64,000 bases of DNA from Diphasiastrum complanatum (GCA_029204225.1 CM055095.1:27966845-28030844); one strand, 5' to 3'. Counted from the first letter of the stretch, positions 31,901 through 41,685 are shown. A program made the numbers and translations. Notes: generated by a model from the letters alone, not told the origin.

Positions 31901-32924
31901 CATCATTTGCAGTGTAGATGATGTTACCTTCTCCCTCATAAGACAATAAGGATGTAAAGTATTCCTTATGTCTTGTCATGTGAGATGAGGCTCCACTATC
32001 AATCCACCAAGGATCATTATCATCTATGTTGGCTAACAAACTTGAAGTCATAACAAGTGATTCACATGTGTTATGTTCTTCCTCATCTATTGTAAGATTT
32101 CCTTGCCTCTCTCCTTGCTCTCTTTTCTTCTTATAACATTCATTTGCAAAATGACCTTTTATCCCACAATAAAAGCACTTGAACTTTGACTTATTGTTCT
32201 TAGTAGAAGAGGAAGAGGAAGAGTGATCATCATGATCAAAGTTACCACCTTTGGACCATTTCCCTTTGCCTTTACCTTTGCCCTTGAATTTGCCTTTTGT
32301 GAAGAAAGCCTCTTCACCTCCACCTTGCAAGGATGCACCATCAAGCTTTGATTGCAACCTATGTTCTTCAGCCAATAAGATTTCTTGCAAGTCAACCACA
32401 CTTGGCAAGACTCTTTGAATGGCAAAACTTTGTACAAGGTTAGCATGTTCATTTAGCAAACCATTCAACATAACTTGGACTATTTCACCATCTTTTATGT
32501 TCTCATCAATGCATGCTAAATCATCACTTAGGGACTTAACTCTCAAGATAAATGCATGAGCACTTTCACCCTCTCTTTGCCTACTAGAAAATATTTGTCT
32601 CCTTAGGGTCAATACCCTAGATGTGGACTTTGATTCAAAGAGCTTCTTTAAGGCATTCCATGCCTCACTTGCACTTTGACACTTTCCAACTTCCTTGAGA
32701 AGTTCATTTGTAACATTCATTTTAATGATATGAAGAGCCCTTTTGGCCTTCTTATCAAACCTTTGTTGCTCTTGAAGTGTGAGAGGTCTCTCTTCAATTT
32801 CTGCAACTATGTCCATGAGTTCATTCAACTCAAGTAAGGACTCCATCCTCACTTTCCAAGTAGAGTAGTTTGATGAACTCAACCTTTCACTAGACTCTAG
32901 CATGATCCCACCATTGGAAGCCAT
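28971..32924 (-). CDS. Ty1/copia gag-pol polyprotein, 1317 aa, intact
   Basis: A single frame encodes the whole cycle in the order gag, protease, integrase, RT, RNase H. Gag of the UBN2 type occupies about residues 10-200 (SSNYSTWKVRM), with a zinc knuckle at C250/C253/H258/C263. Protease has Asp309 in WWIDSGASSHM. The pre-integrase zinc region has H442, H447, C476 and C479. The integrase core has D506, D568 and E604, the DD(35)E spacing. RT has D905 (QMDVTNAFLNG) and the YVDD motif at 990-993. RNase H has D1154, E1195/E1197 region and D1232, ending with HARSKHIEIAHHF and VADIFTKPL. No stop or missing catalytic residue is seen. The start ATG (32924) is followed by the usual gag opening. The TGA stop lies inside the 3' LTR. 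Translated as one polyprotein and probably cleaved by its own protease; acts in cytoplasmic particles and then the nucleus. Confidence 0.97.
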   Translation of the reverse strand: MASNGGIMLESSERLSSSNYSTWKVRMESLLELNELMDIVAEIEERPLTLQEQQRFDKKAKRALHIIKMNVTNELLKEVGKCQSASEAWNALKKLFESKSTSRVLTLRRQIFSSRQREGESAHAFILRVKSLSDDLACIDENIKDGEIVQVMLNGLLNEHANLVQSFAIQRVLPSVVDLQEILLAEEHRLQSKLDGASLQGGGEEAFFTKGKFKGKGKGKGKWSKGGNFDHDDHSSSSSSTKNNKSKFKCFYCGIKGHFANECYKKKREQGERQGNLTIDEEEHNTCESLVMTSSLLANIDDNDPWWIDSGASSHMTRHKEYFTSLLSYEGEGNIIYTANDGQCDIKGIGTIPISLSTNRKANLENVLYIPSITKNLLSVSQMIDKGLDVEFIGDACLISKCGSLIAQGRRHGKLFKLDARVISNHEGCMAREQLTNQEVWHKRLGHPNFKSLEVMAKKELVLGLSKSLVANNSVCEHCALSKSHRLAYSRSTSRSKEAFQLVHSDIHSSSTTSNGGAKMYATFIDDFSRYTWIYLLKSKDEVFAAFVKFKNEMENQFNTKIKCLRSDNGGEYTSNRFKDFCIAHGIKREMSSPRTPQQNGVAERKNRTLCECAKAMRLHANLAKSFWGEALACANYLCNRWTSASLDGKTPHEVLYGRRPSVKHCRIFGCTCFVNITLDDRTKEDPSSKKGVFVGYSEVSKAYKVYIPSTKKVVISRDVIFHEENVSNVVDVDVDVPTNHHDVQDVLDEDGDATPKQTSRKTQRQRAKPSRLTYDEKGKQVMDNSNFAFLTSFDEPTCVGEAIQKKEWIQAMDHEHQALIKSNTWRLVKLPKDKKAIGCKWIFKIKTNQDGSINKYKARLVAKGYAQEYGIDYDETFAPVAKMVTIRILISLATLYDWDMWQMDVTNAFLNGDLEEDIYMEQPEGYVSHDEPNHVCYLQKSLYGLKQAPRSWYAKLNSFLLSQNFVMSEYDHSLYFRLNENDITLLLIYVDDIILSGGNNLDIDEIKMALKREFEIQDLGKLHYILGIEIIRTSKSTFICQEKYVNSILKRFHMEDCKVVSTPMESNVKLTTRSNERSFKDITLYRKLIGSLIWLTITRPDLSFVVGKLSQFMQDPSEAHWKLGKRVLRYISGSRDFGILYGGTTPNLCGFSDSDFAGDQMDRKSTSAFAIYLGDGVVSWLSKKQPTISLSSTEAEYKALTTCTKEILWIKRMLLDLHLLEPEKTPIILCDNLSAQSLASNPVFHARSKHIEIAHHFVRDQVIAKEVELQHVSSKECVADIFTKPLGKDLYLMHRSNLGMCSKTMLKLASNVEEGV
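28976..28987 (-). other. Polypurine tract of the intact copia element
   Basis: The minus strand reads TTGAAGAGGGAG directly before the LTR start TGTGAAAA. This tract is also translated as the last residues of the polyprotein (VEEGV). Confidence 0.9.
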
Positions 32925-34085
32925 GATTCTAATGTTTCTTCAACTTTTAGGTTCTGTCCTAAAGCACTTAGCACTCACTTTTCTCTCAACAAATGATAGA
33001 TAAAGAGATCTATGAAGATTTAGGACCCTAAAACACTTCTATCTTGAACCTAGATGGTTTCCAAGCATAGAAAGGAAGATTGAAACACATGCAACACTTT
33101 GCACACACTAAGAATGGATTACAAAATCAAACCAACCTGAACACACTCTTGCTTAAGCTCTCAAACTTTCCAGCAAGTGACCAAATCAAGTTATGGTGTG
33201 AAGAGTTACTTGCATTCTTAGAAAATACCCAAAACTAGGATGCCAAGATTACCTAGTAATGAACAAACTTGATCAACATATGATCAACACACTAAGATAT
33301 TGATTCAACCTGTAAAACCACATGTAAACCACACTTCTAAAAGTTTATAAACTCCAGCAAGTGATAAATACAAGATTTAGAGGTGAATGACTGAGCACAC
33401 TTAGTGAATCACAAGACTAGCTTCACTATCTTGTCAAATCTTGGTGTTTAGATGTAGATCTAAGATCACTTCACATGAGAATGTTCCTCAACCTGTTAAG
33501 AACCTGAAAACACACTTGCATAATGGTTAACACCTTCCAGCAAATTCTCCAATCAAATTACATAAGGAGAGTTACTTACATGCTCAACAAAGTACACCAA
33601 AATTTATGCCAAAATTGATGACAATCTTTACAATATGCTCTTCACAATGGAGCTTGCAATATGTTCACCCAAAAAAGGGGATCTTTCATCCAAATGGGAG
33701 CTTTGCTCAGCCTTTAGGAGAATTACAACTCACTCAAAAGAGCATTTGTCATCCACTTAAGGAGAAGTTTCATCCACTTAAGGAGAGTGTTCATCCAAGA
33801 ATGGAGATTGTCAACAATAGGATTGAAAAGAACATTGTTAGTATTGAATATGCACAAGCCTCACAATAACAAATGATTAGGTGTTATGATCTGATCCAAA
33901 ATAGTTTCTTTTCAGCCTCTGATCTTCAATAGACCTGAAATATGCTTTTGATCCACAAGTTCAACTCACAAAACAAAGGTTAGTAAGATTTGATCAACAA
34001 AGCAATGCAAAATCATGCTAGAACTTGATCAAACATCCAAATATCACCAAAAAATGGAATACTTACTGTAAATAGAAGCCAACCA
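32925..34085 (-). other. 5' untranslated leader of the intact copia element
   Basis: About 1.16 kb between primer site and gag start. It contains no long sense ORF; the 87-residue plus-strand ORF at 33606-33869 is antisense and not credible. Packaging signals would be expected here, but none can be identified by eye. Confidence 0.7.
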
Positions 34086-34097
34086 GCTCTGATACCA
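34086..34097 (-). other. Primer-binding site of the intact copia element
   Basis: GCTCTGATACCA on the plus strand equals TGGTATCAGAGC on the minus strand, matching the 3' end of initiator tRNA-Met. It abuts the 5' LTR end at 34098 without spacer. Confidence 0.95.
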
Positions 34098-34752
34098 TGT
34101 GAAAAATACAGATCCTAAGTGGATCTAAACTCCAAGATCATTGGCTTGAATGCTTGCACTCCAAACTACATAAGCTAGGAATTGGCAACACATTCTATGC
34201 TACCTAGAATGCAAAGAACTTGATCAAAAAGCATTTATCACAAATGGAAACTTCCATAAACATCAAGTGCGGCCCAAAATAGCATTATACAGTCCATAAT
34301 ACATCAGCCTATCACTTTTGGAAAGCACCTAAGATCATACACAATAGCTTGAAGACAATACACACAACAATGCTCTCAATGGAGGAAGAAACAATGACAA
34401 TGATCTATTGATCTCAATGAAGCATACAAAAGGTTTCTCCAACCTGTTCTCCACGACTTCCCTACTATTTATGGATGAGGAAGATGACTCTCTCTCCTCT
34501 CTCTAGAAGGTACTTGACCCTAGATATTCCCTATATAGGAAAAATAGCTAAAAATGGCTTATATGACCAAAATACATCAAAATGGTCTCATTTTGAAGGG
34601 TATGAAGTTTGACACTTCATCATACTGAAAAAATACAGTAAATAAAAACATTGTGGCCTGGTTCACACGTGTGAAACTCCAGAACCAAAACTATTTACAA
34701 TTTTAGCCAATTTAGGCCTCAAACTAGCTAGGAAATGTTGACAATTTTCACA
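34098..34752 (-). repeat. 5' LTR of the intact copia element
   Basis: 655 bp, appears identical to 28321-28975. It carries the promoter for the element's RNA. A palindrome CACACGTGTG (G-box core) lies at 34664-34673, upstream of the likely TATA box. Confidence 0.97.
34530..34539 (-). promoter_or_regulatory. Likely TATA box in the 5' LTR
   Basis: The minus strand reads TCCTATATAGGG about 215 bp into the LTR, downstream of the CACACGTGTG palindrome. A second candidate (CCATAAATAG) lies about 60 bp further on. The start of transcription cannot be set from sequence alone. Confidence 0.4.
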
Positions 34753-34757
34753 TAGCA
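34753..34757. repeat. Target-site duplication TAGCA (right)
   Basis: Exact copy of 28316-28320, directly after the LTR end at 34752. Confidence 0.95.
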
Positions 34758-35110
34758 CCCTTGCTAGGTGATGCTAACCACAATGAGTTGGTGGGATGGC
34801 TTCAACAGCTTCCTACCCAAAGGCCATCGATTTAGTCCTTTGGATCTGTCTTCAACCGGATTGGATTTGACTGCAGCATCTTTGAACAATTTGGTGTCTT
34901 CATACCTGCAAAAATCCACCTGTGACCTAAATGGCAAATGCTCCCAATTCCATCAGATGTAAGGCAATGCCCACTTTCGGACCCATGCATGGAGGGATAT
35001 GCAAATGAAAATCTCAGGATTGGAGATGGGATGATATGGATGCAAGTCATCAGTATTGTGTCTAACACCGTGTCATTGATGTGTGTGTGAATGCATACGC
35101 AATGAGGCTT
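34758..35110. other. Sequence right of the insertion, no assigned gene
   Basis: The first 78 bases continue the frame of the ORF fragment left of the insertion. The rest has no recognised motif. Confidence 0.35.
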
Positions 35111-35174
35111 TAGTGGTGATTACCAATTTTTTTTTTCTTGTTTAGTGGTGATTACCAATTTTTTTTTTTCTTGT
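35111..35174. repeat. 32-bp tandem duplication
   Basis: TAGTGGTGATTACCAA, a T run and CTTGTT occur twice in tandem (35111 and 35143), the second with slightly longer T run. Confidence 0.85.
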
Positions 35175-35990
35175 TTACCAACTTATAGTCTCTAAGAACC
35201 GATTCAACGGGGAATAACCATCTATCCTCTCTGTACTGAATCTTCTCTCAAGCCCTATATTTTGACAGTAGTCCATGTAGGACAATTTACTGTCCTAAGA
35301 TCCAATACACCAGATAGTAGGAAGCACTAGTTTTTCGCTAGTCTATGGAATCAATTAGGAAAATCGTCCTCACCTCCTACGAATGTGTGAGGTGTCACTT
35401 GTCCTCACACATTGGTTTAGAATATGATAGAGATGGTTGAAGTCTTTTTTTTTCTCTCAGTCTTTCTTTCTTTCTCTTTTTCCGTTTTCTTTTTCTTTTC
35501 CTCTTTACGTTTTTGCTTTATCCATTGGGCGATGAAGTCACTCCCCATCCCACTGCACTGTTTCTATTTCCAACTTTTTCGCTCTTACCCTCTCTGTTAT
35601 GCTTATGATCAAACACTCATGCCCATGGGAGAAAATATGTTATGCCCTATGCAGCTCAGAGTATATGTAGAATGCAGGGGTATGGATGTATGAGACAGTC
35701 TTGCAATCAAATGTCCAAGCACATTGTGCCTACATGATGCAGTACAACATGAGTGAATGGAGTCAAGTCAATTGAGATATCTGTAGATCACCGTTTACAG
35801 TGTCTATGAATCTCACATGTAGTAACAACGAATCCCATACTGAATTTTTTTTTTCTAGTGGTATTTTAAAACAAGATAGAATGTTGGCCCACATAATATA
35901 ATAAATCCAAAGTGGCAAAGTAAAGTCAAACTTACCACCCCTTGACTGCCCCCTGTGAAATCAGGGGTAAGGGTGTATTGTTGTCACCTT
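35175..35990. other. No recognisable gene
   Basis: A T/C-rich stretch at 35440-35510 gives a Phe-rich plus-strand ORF that is not credible. Nothing else stands out. Confidence 0.4.
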
Positions 35991-35997
35991 ACCACAT

Positions 35998-36552
35998 CTA
36001 TCCAGCATCCACCTTGTTGTTTGGGTATTCATCTTCTATGGTAGGTCTATCATGACGTATGGAATAGGAGGCTAAACTATTCAGGTCTCTCAACTGATAT
36101 GGGTGATTTTGGTGTATGTTTGAATTCCATGGTAGAAATGGAAGATCTGCGCCTACCACATCGAATATCCTTCCCATATCATAGGGTTTATCCATGGTTG
36201 GAGGTATAGTATTCTTTATTTCCTTCCTAATTTCTAGTTCAAGCCCCTTGTTCTCGATATCTTCTTCAGAGACATAGTCTGGCATGCCTCCTTCCCAATG
36301 GAATATATCCGTCAATACCTCTTGGATTTCTTCGATACGATTTTGGTATCCATCATCGTTAGTATGCATCAATGTACTCTTGTTCGCCACATTATTATGA
36401 TCTTCGAATAGGTTTTGTATATTATATGACTCCTTCTGATTAATGTCATCAGAGATAGGTTGTTTAATAACTTCACTTTTTGGAATTGCTGGAGTTGGAT
36501 CTATGGTTCTGGATCTAGGGGGTGGTACTAGTGGGTTAGCACATATTAGCAC
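35998..36552 (-). CDS. Hypothetical 184-aa acidic protein
   Basis: An open minus-strand frame of 184 codons, rich in Asp/Glu/Asn/Ile, with Pro-rich N-terminal part (ANPLVPPPRSRTIDPTP). No family is recognised, and no membrane segment or zinc motif is seen. Its first codons overlap the LTR-like repeat beginning at 36547, so the true start may be elsewhere or the ORF may be a fragment of a longer transposon frame. Amino-acid composition is less biased than that of chance ORFs nearby. Confidence 0.35.
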   Translation of the reverse strand: MLICANPLVPPPRSRTIDPTPAIPKSEVIKQPISDDINQKESYNIQNLFEDHNNVANKSTLMHTNDDGYQNRIEEIQEVLTDIFHWEGGMPDYVSEEDIENKGLELEIRKEIKNTIPPTMDKPYDMGRIFDVVGADLPFLPWNSNIHQNHPYQLRDLNSLASYSIRHDRPTIEDEYPNNKVDAG

Positions 36553-36791
36553 GGCCCTACCGGCTATTTTTACAGTTGGCCATTTTTTTGAAAAGCCATA
36601 AATTTTTACCGGCCATTTCTAAGGCCGCAAAATTTGTTCTAGCCTCATTTAGGGCGGGCTGGGACCCAATTCTAGGCAAATTTGTTCCAATTTTTCTCTA
36701 ATAACTGGGCTTTACATGCCGATTTTTTCAATTATTGCGAACTTAAACTTCAATATTAGCTCGATTTTCCGTGCGGAAATATCGGCTAACA
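36547..36791 (+). repeat. LTR-like end, copy 2 (pair with 27980-28225)
   Basis: Homologous to 27980-28225 from TAGCACGGCCC to ATCGGCTAACA. Unlike copy 1 it is not followed by a primer-like site, so it may be the 3' or solo LTR of the same family. Confidence 0.55.
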
Positions 36792-37340
36792 CATTTTGAT
36801 TGGCCTCATGATGTGCACCTCTTAACATGATTGATCCACATTTAATACGCCTCTTAAAGTGATTGTCCTTGTGATCTACACCTCTAGATGTGACTGGCCC
36901 ATAGAGACACATTTCAATCCTAACAATGTGTGACAAGTGCCACAATTTTATTAGAACTCAAGTAGGTACCCTATTGACTATTCAAACTCAACACGAATGA
37001 TCTAGAATGATTATGCCTACCCTCCACATATGAGAATGTGCTCCACATATCTGAGATTTACATATGTACATGAAATTGCAAAATGCTCAAGCTAGATTTT
37101 GCCTATTGTTCACACTCCTCAAAAACTAGCTTGATGAGATACTAGATCAAACAAAAAACTTAAGAACTTTTTGAGTAGATCCTTTGACATAGATATGATG
37201 TGAAAGCCAGCCAATGGATCTAAGATAACAGCAAATTCACCAAATCCATTAGAGGATTTCTTTGACGGAAATCCATTGCCAATCTCTTTGATGAGCATTC
37301 CACCATTTCCTTTTGGGCCCTCCATGCCTTGACTTCATGC
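36792..37340 (-). mobile_element. Possible remnant of a minus-strand copia 3' end
   Basis: On the minus strand KLVFEEC is encoded at about 37135-37115, followed by a GAGGAG purine run and TGTGAACAAT from 37114, the usual copia arrangement of last codons, PPT and LTR start. The LTR would run down to about 36798. Weak support, with no second copy. Confidence 0.3.
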
Positions 37341-37429
37341 ACAAAGGAGATGATTTGGATTAAAATGATGGTAATGGATTTTCACTTGCTGGAGTTTTCA
37401 AAGATTCCAATTTTGTGATAACCTTTCAG

Positions 37430-37654
37430 CCTAAAGTAGTCCTATTTTTCATGCAAGGAGCAAGCATATTGAAGTGGCTTATCATTTTGCGAGAGAACAA
37501 GTCATGGAAATGGAGGTGGAGCTTCAACATGTTTTTTTAAGGGAGTGTGTGGCTGATATCTTCACCAAAGCATTGGGAAAAGACTTGTTTATGAAGGATA
37601 GAACATTACTTGGAGTTCTATCTAAATCTATGTTTAAACTAGTTGAAGAGGGAG
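37430..37654 (+). pseudogene. Ty1/copia RNase H tail
   Basis: The plus-strand frame ending in the LTR has ARSKHIEVAYHFAREQV, EVELQHVFLRECVADIF, TKALGKDLFMKDRTLLGV and LVEEGV. This is the last 70 residues of a copia polyprotein. Everything upstream of PVFHARSK is lost or unrecognisable. As in the intact element, the PPT (GAAGAGGGAG, 37645-37654) is translated as EEG and the stop TGA lies inside the LTR. Confidence 0.85.
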
Positions 37655-38301
37655 TGTGAAAAATTCAACCAGTTTGTTGATCTATTTTGGCAATTTTGAG
37701 GCCATCATGAAATTTAAACTTAGAGATAGATTTATATATTTCAATAAAGGCCTAAATAGTGTTTGTTATATTTTTGGCAAGTAGATAAATGGATGAGGTC
37801 AGATTTGGACCCATTCTAATTGGCTAGATTTCATACATTGCATCTAGACTAGAATTTCTAGGTTATTTGATGAAGTGCCAAGAAGTTACCATTTAGGGCA
37901 AGTTTAGAAAAATTGGCCACATTTTTAGTAGCTATAATAGTAGTACCTACATGGAGAACATATCATTGTATTCTCCTTTTATGAGGAGAATTCAGCTCTT
38001 TTGATCCTATGTCCATCTCATGTGTATTTCTCAAGATATCTTGATTTCTAGTGTGTAGAATGTCAATTTTGTGATTGATCTCGCATCCACACGTGTGAAG
38101 GACAATAGGTTGTTGTTGTTGCATGGGAAGGGACAATCCCTTATTGTACTTTTATACTTATGATCAAATCTTAGTGATTTATGCAATTCTAGCATGCTAA
38201 AATTGATGATTTCTATCTTGTAGCTAAATCTAGATGTGCATCCAAATTTGGTCAAGATCTTAGAGATCCTTTAAGTATTTTTTGGATATGATTTTTTCAC
38301 A
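37655..38301 (+). repeat. Copia LTR with internal sequence on both sides
   Basis: 647 bp from TGTGAAAAATTC to TTTTTTCACA. Upstream is an RNase H tail and PPT (as for a 3' LTR). Downstream is an initiator-Met primer site and leader (as for a 5' LTR). It is related to the LTR at 61311. The palindrome CACACGTGTG lies at 38088-38097. Confidence 0.88.
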
Positions 38302-38313
38302 TGGTATCAGAGT
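38302..38313 (+). other. Copia primer-binding site
   Basis: TGGTATCAGAGT directly follows the LTR end at 38301, matching initiator tRNA-Met with one difference. Confidence 0.88.
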
Positions 38314-38483
38314 AGGTTTCAGGCCAAAGTTGTGGTTATGCTAAATTTAGAGGTGGATTTGAGGGCGCCATAGATTCTATGTGGATTTGAAGGTGTTTCT
38401 AGCTCAAACCTTGCATTTTTCAAGTATAGAAAGTGGAACTTTGTGATCCAAGCATTTTTTGAAAAACCCTAAATTTAATAATT
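38314..38483 (+). other. Copia leader fragment
   Basis: Short leader-like sequence after the primer site, ending where another LTR end fragment begins. No gag follows. Confidence 0.5.
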
Positions 38484-38555
38484 GGTGTTGTATTTCTCTT
38501 TCTAACCAAAGACAATTCAAGTAGATTGGATCATAATGATCTGAAATCTTTCACA
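38484..38555 (+). repeat. 3'-terminal fragment of a copia LTR (50485 family)
   Basis: From GTGTTGTATTTCTC to GATCTGAAATCTTTCACA this matches the last 72 bases of the LTR at 50485-51130. No primer site follows, so it is the outer end of an LTR, cut at its left side. Confidence 0.7.
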
Positions 38556-38941
38556 TAGATGAATGGCAAAACATAGATCTACATTGAAGCACCAATAGAG
38601 CTTGTAAGCCTCTGTTCTACATTGTGTTTAAATGAAATGAATGTTAATGGCTTGAGCCTGACATGATATAGCCACAAAAACTTGTGCTAGAGAGAAGAGA
38701 CACTGCAAACTGCTTCAAATAAGAAGGCAAATGACCATCTACCATGTGGAATAGGCCGTTTGCTACCCAATACAATGCTTCCATAGAAGATAGACAATTA
38801 GGATGCAAGTTTGCTACATGTATAAGGAAAAATAGCCATTGCCTGCTTTGCAAAAGCATGAATGGTTGCAAAAAAACCAGGAAAGATAATCGTTGGAGAG
38901 CAAAAAATAGCCACAAGGAGATATAATCAGACACACTTAGG

Positions 38942-40110
38942 GCCCTAATCTTGCATGAGTGTCATGATAGTCCATGTGTAGGACATCTAAGTATACAAAG
39001 AACTCTTGATTTAGTTAGGCAGCACTTCTGGTGGCCTAAGATGAAAAATCAAGTAGAGGCTTATGTACTTAGATGTACAAAGTGTCAATTAAATATAGTA
39101 GAAAGGCTAAAAGCTAGTGGCCTATTACATCCATTGGATATTTTTGTTGAAAAATGTGAAAGTATTTCTTTGGATTTTGTGGGCTTCCACGTACAGGGAA
39201 GGGCCATGATTTTGTTTGGGTCATTGTTGATAGACTTATGAAAGTTGCTCAATTTATCCCAACTAAAACTATGGTTAAGCTCAACTTTTTGTTGATAAGC
39301 TTTTTTGGCTATATGGGCTGCCTTGCAATATTGTCAATAATCGTGACCCTAAATTCACTGGGAATTTTTGGCAAACAATATTTGAAAAGTTGGAACAACT
39401 TTGAGTATGAGTTCTATAGATCATCCAGAATCTTTCACTGGTGGAATCTGCATATAATAGTGCAAAACATTCAACGACCTGATTCAGCCCTTTCATGCTT
39501 ATGTATGGTTATCAACCTCGATCACCGATTAATGTTGGCATGAAGAACCTAAAGGTGCAAGCCACAACTGATTTTCTTGCAGATATGCAAGAAATGTTAT
39601 AGTTGGCTAAAGACAGCATAAGAAGTGCCCAATACAAGGCAAGGCACTATGCTAATTTGTGTCCGAAGCATAGCCGGAATTGAAGGTCAATGACATGGTG
39701 TTTTTGAGGGTCCCTACTCACTCTAGGAGCTTGAAATCTGGTAAGTGTGTAAAGTTGGCGCCTATGTATTGTGGTCTTTTTAAGGTTATCCAAGTAATTA
39801 ACAAGGTCACATACATACTAGACCTTCTAGCTGACGTTACAATTAATCTTGTTTTTCATGTTAATAAGTTAAAACCTTCGTTGGAGGTTGGGAAAAGCAT
39901 GGTTCCTATGGAAAATCTATTAGAGCTTCGTGATGAGTCCGCGAGTGGACCACCTGAACCCGAGGCGATTATTAATAGTCGGCAAAGAACTTTAAAGGAA
40001 TAGAGTACTTCAGGAATTTTTAATCAGGTGGAAGGGCAAGTCAGAAGAGGGAGATACATGAGAAAAGGAAGCTGATCTCCAGAAGAATTTTTTAAATTTT
40101 TCATTACAAA
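38942..40110 (+). pseudogene. Ty3/gypsy (chromovirus-like) integrase with chromodomain
   Basis: Several plus-strand frames give a decayed integrase. The zinc-binding part (HECHDSP, GHLSIQRTLDLVRQHFWWP, CTKCQ) lies at 38950-39110. The core start is SISLDFVG, then a frameshift near 39215 to IVDRLMKVAQFIP. The second catalytic Asp is replaced (NNRDPKF) and the DGQTE-type phrase is lost (HPESFTGG). The C-terminal frame 39680-40003 has LAPMYCGLFKVIQVI and VFHVNKLK. A frameshifted chromodomain follows (EPEAIINSRQRT, then EFLIRWKGK and KEADLQKNFLNF). Chromodomains direct integration to heterochromatin in this clade. This copy is dead. Confidence 0.82.
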
Positions 40111-40122
40111 GAAAAAATTAGT

Positions 40123-41040
40123 TTAGGGAGAAGGAATGTTGCATACCTATATAACAAACAAAACTTCAATAATCCCTGTGTGCCCATTTACTATCTAGGA
40201 GGCTAAATGGAGAGTCACCCATGGATAAAGGTAGTTGTCTTTGGATTAGGGTACTTGAGTCCTTGGATAAGGGCATGAAGGTGTCTATGCCTTGGATGGA
40301 CGTATGGAACCTTGTGAGGTGTTAGGAGGACATTAATATGGGTATTGGTCATTTTCCTAAACCTTGGGCATCAACCTTGAGCCATGATCACATAATTGGC
40401 CTTGGGGGCCAAAGTTAGCCATCACATATGGGTAATTGGGACCTAGTAGGAGGGCGCACCTACTAGGGTCACTTGATGTCCCTAAAGCAACCAAGAAGTA
40501 GTTATTCAAGAAACATAAATTATGGAAGGTGTCTCTTGACATTCCACTAACTTGTGAGGCTCTTGGCCTTTCCTTTGCCTCCCCTCTTCTCATTGGCTTG
40601 TGAGGATACTTTCTAGTGCTTTGGAGGGAGTCTTTTGCAATCTATAAGAGAGGGAGAGGGTGCCCAAAGGTGAGGAGATTTTTTGGAGATTTATTGTGTT
40701 GTTGCTTCCTTCTATTCACTAGTGGAAGGCTAGAGTGTAGAGAGCATTTTTTGCTTGTTTACTCTTGTGAGGATCACCATCTTGGTATGGGACTTAGATG
40801 GGGGTAGGATCATGAGTATGCAAGTTTTTGTGATGGTAGTTCTTGTGGTAAAGCAAGGGGGTGTTAGATAGGCTTGCTTGTGCATGGATCTAGCTATGGT
40901 TGGGTAGTGAATTCTTGAGGCCATTTGATTGTCTACTTTGGAAGGATCTTAGGGACATTGGAGGAGAGGCACCTTGGAGAGATTTTTGGAGGCATTGGTG
41001 GACATCAACTCAAAAGCTTGGAAGCAGCTCTTCCTTGTTG
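40123..41040 (+). mobile_element. Polypurine tract and probable 3' LTR of the chromovirus relic
   Basis: TTAGGGAGAAGGAA (40123-40136) is followed by TGTTGCATACC at 40137, the expected PPT and LTR start after a chromodomain. The LTR end is not resolved. Short ORFs inside are not credible. The end coordinate is a guess based on a change of sequence character. Confidence 0.45.
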
Positions 41041-41680
41041 TTAAATCAACCCTGAAAATAATTTTGTATTTCAACCCTAAAAATTGATTTTCATTTTGAC
41101 CTTGAACTTGAAGGTTGACTAGGATCAAATCTCTAAGTTGAGATTAAAATAGATGAAGGATTGAAATGCATGAGTCCATTCTTGACCTTGAGGGATTGAA
41201 ATAGATGTATTTTAATTCAATCCATTAATCTGAGCCTAGGATTGAATTAGATTTCAATCTGATTCAATTTTGTTCCATTGTGTAGAAACTCGTGTAAAAA
41301 TACAGATTGTATAAAAACTAATTAGTTCCTTTAAACCTATAAAAATACATGACTAAAACTATAATTTGTTTGTGTATTTCAGTCTAGACAAGTATTTACA
41401 AAGTAAGAATGGATCTCAAAAGGTTAAATAAAGTGATTAGGAGAGATATTAACTCCATAAAAATGTAAATGCCAAAAATATGAATACACTAGTTTGAAGT
41501 ATGAAATATACATTCAAGTCATATTCATAATAAGTTAGTTATGAAATGACTATATTTATATGAACCATATATAATTAGATATGCATTGCATTATTGGGTA
41601 ACAAACCTTTTTTTATTGGGTCACAAACCTTTTTTTTTTTTTTTAAGTTTAAAAGTCAAAATTGGGTGGAATTATATGTT
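41041..41680. other. No recognisable gene
   Basis: AT-rich sequence with recurring GATTGAAAT/TTTCAATC words between 41100 and 41300. No ORF of interest. Confidence 0.4.
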
Positions 41681-41685
41681 GAATG

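Larger units (their letters stand above)
28321..34752 (-). mobile_element. Complete Ty1/copia retrotransposon, 6432 bp
   Basis: All parts are present on the minus strand in the right order: 5' LTR (34098-34752), primer-binding site, 1.2-kb leader, a single 1317-codon gag-pol ORF, PPT and 3' LTR (28321-28975). It is bordered by TAGCA duplications. The two 655-bp LTRs look identical base for base, which means very recent insertion. It is the only complete element in the window and the only one with an intact RT. Confidence 0.97.

Noticed and set aside
33606-33869. 87-residue plus-strand ORF with repeated HPLKE
   Set aside because: Antisense to the leader of the intact copia element; its repeats come from repeated leader words.
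35424-35693. Phe-rich plus-strand ORF resembling a membrane protein
   Set aside because: The hydrophobic start is a translated T/C-rich tract and the rest has no family resemblance.
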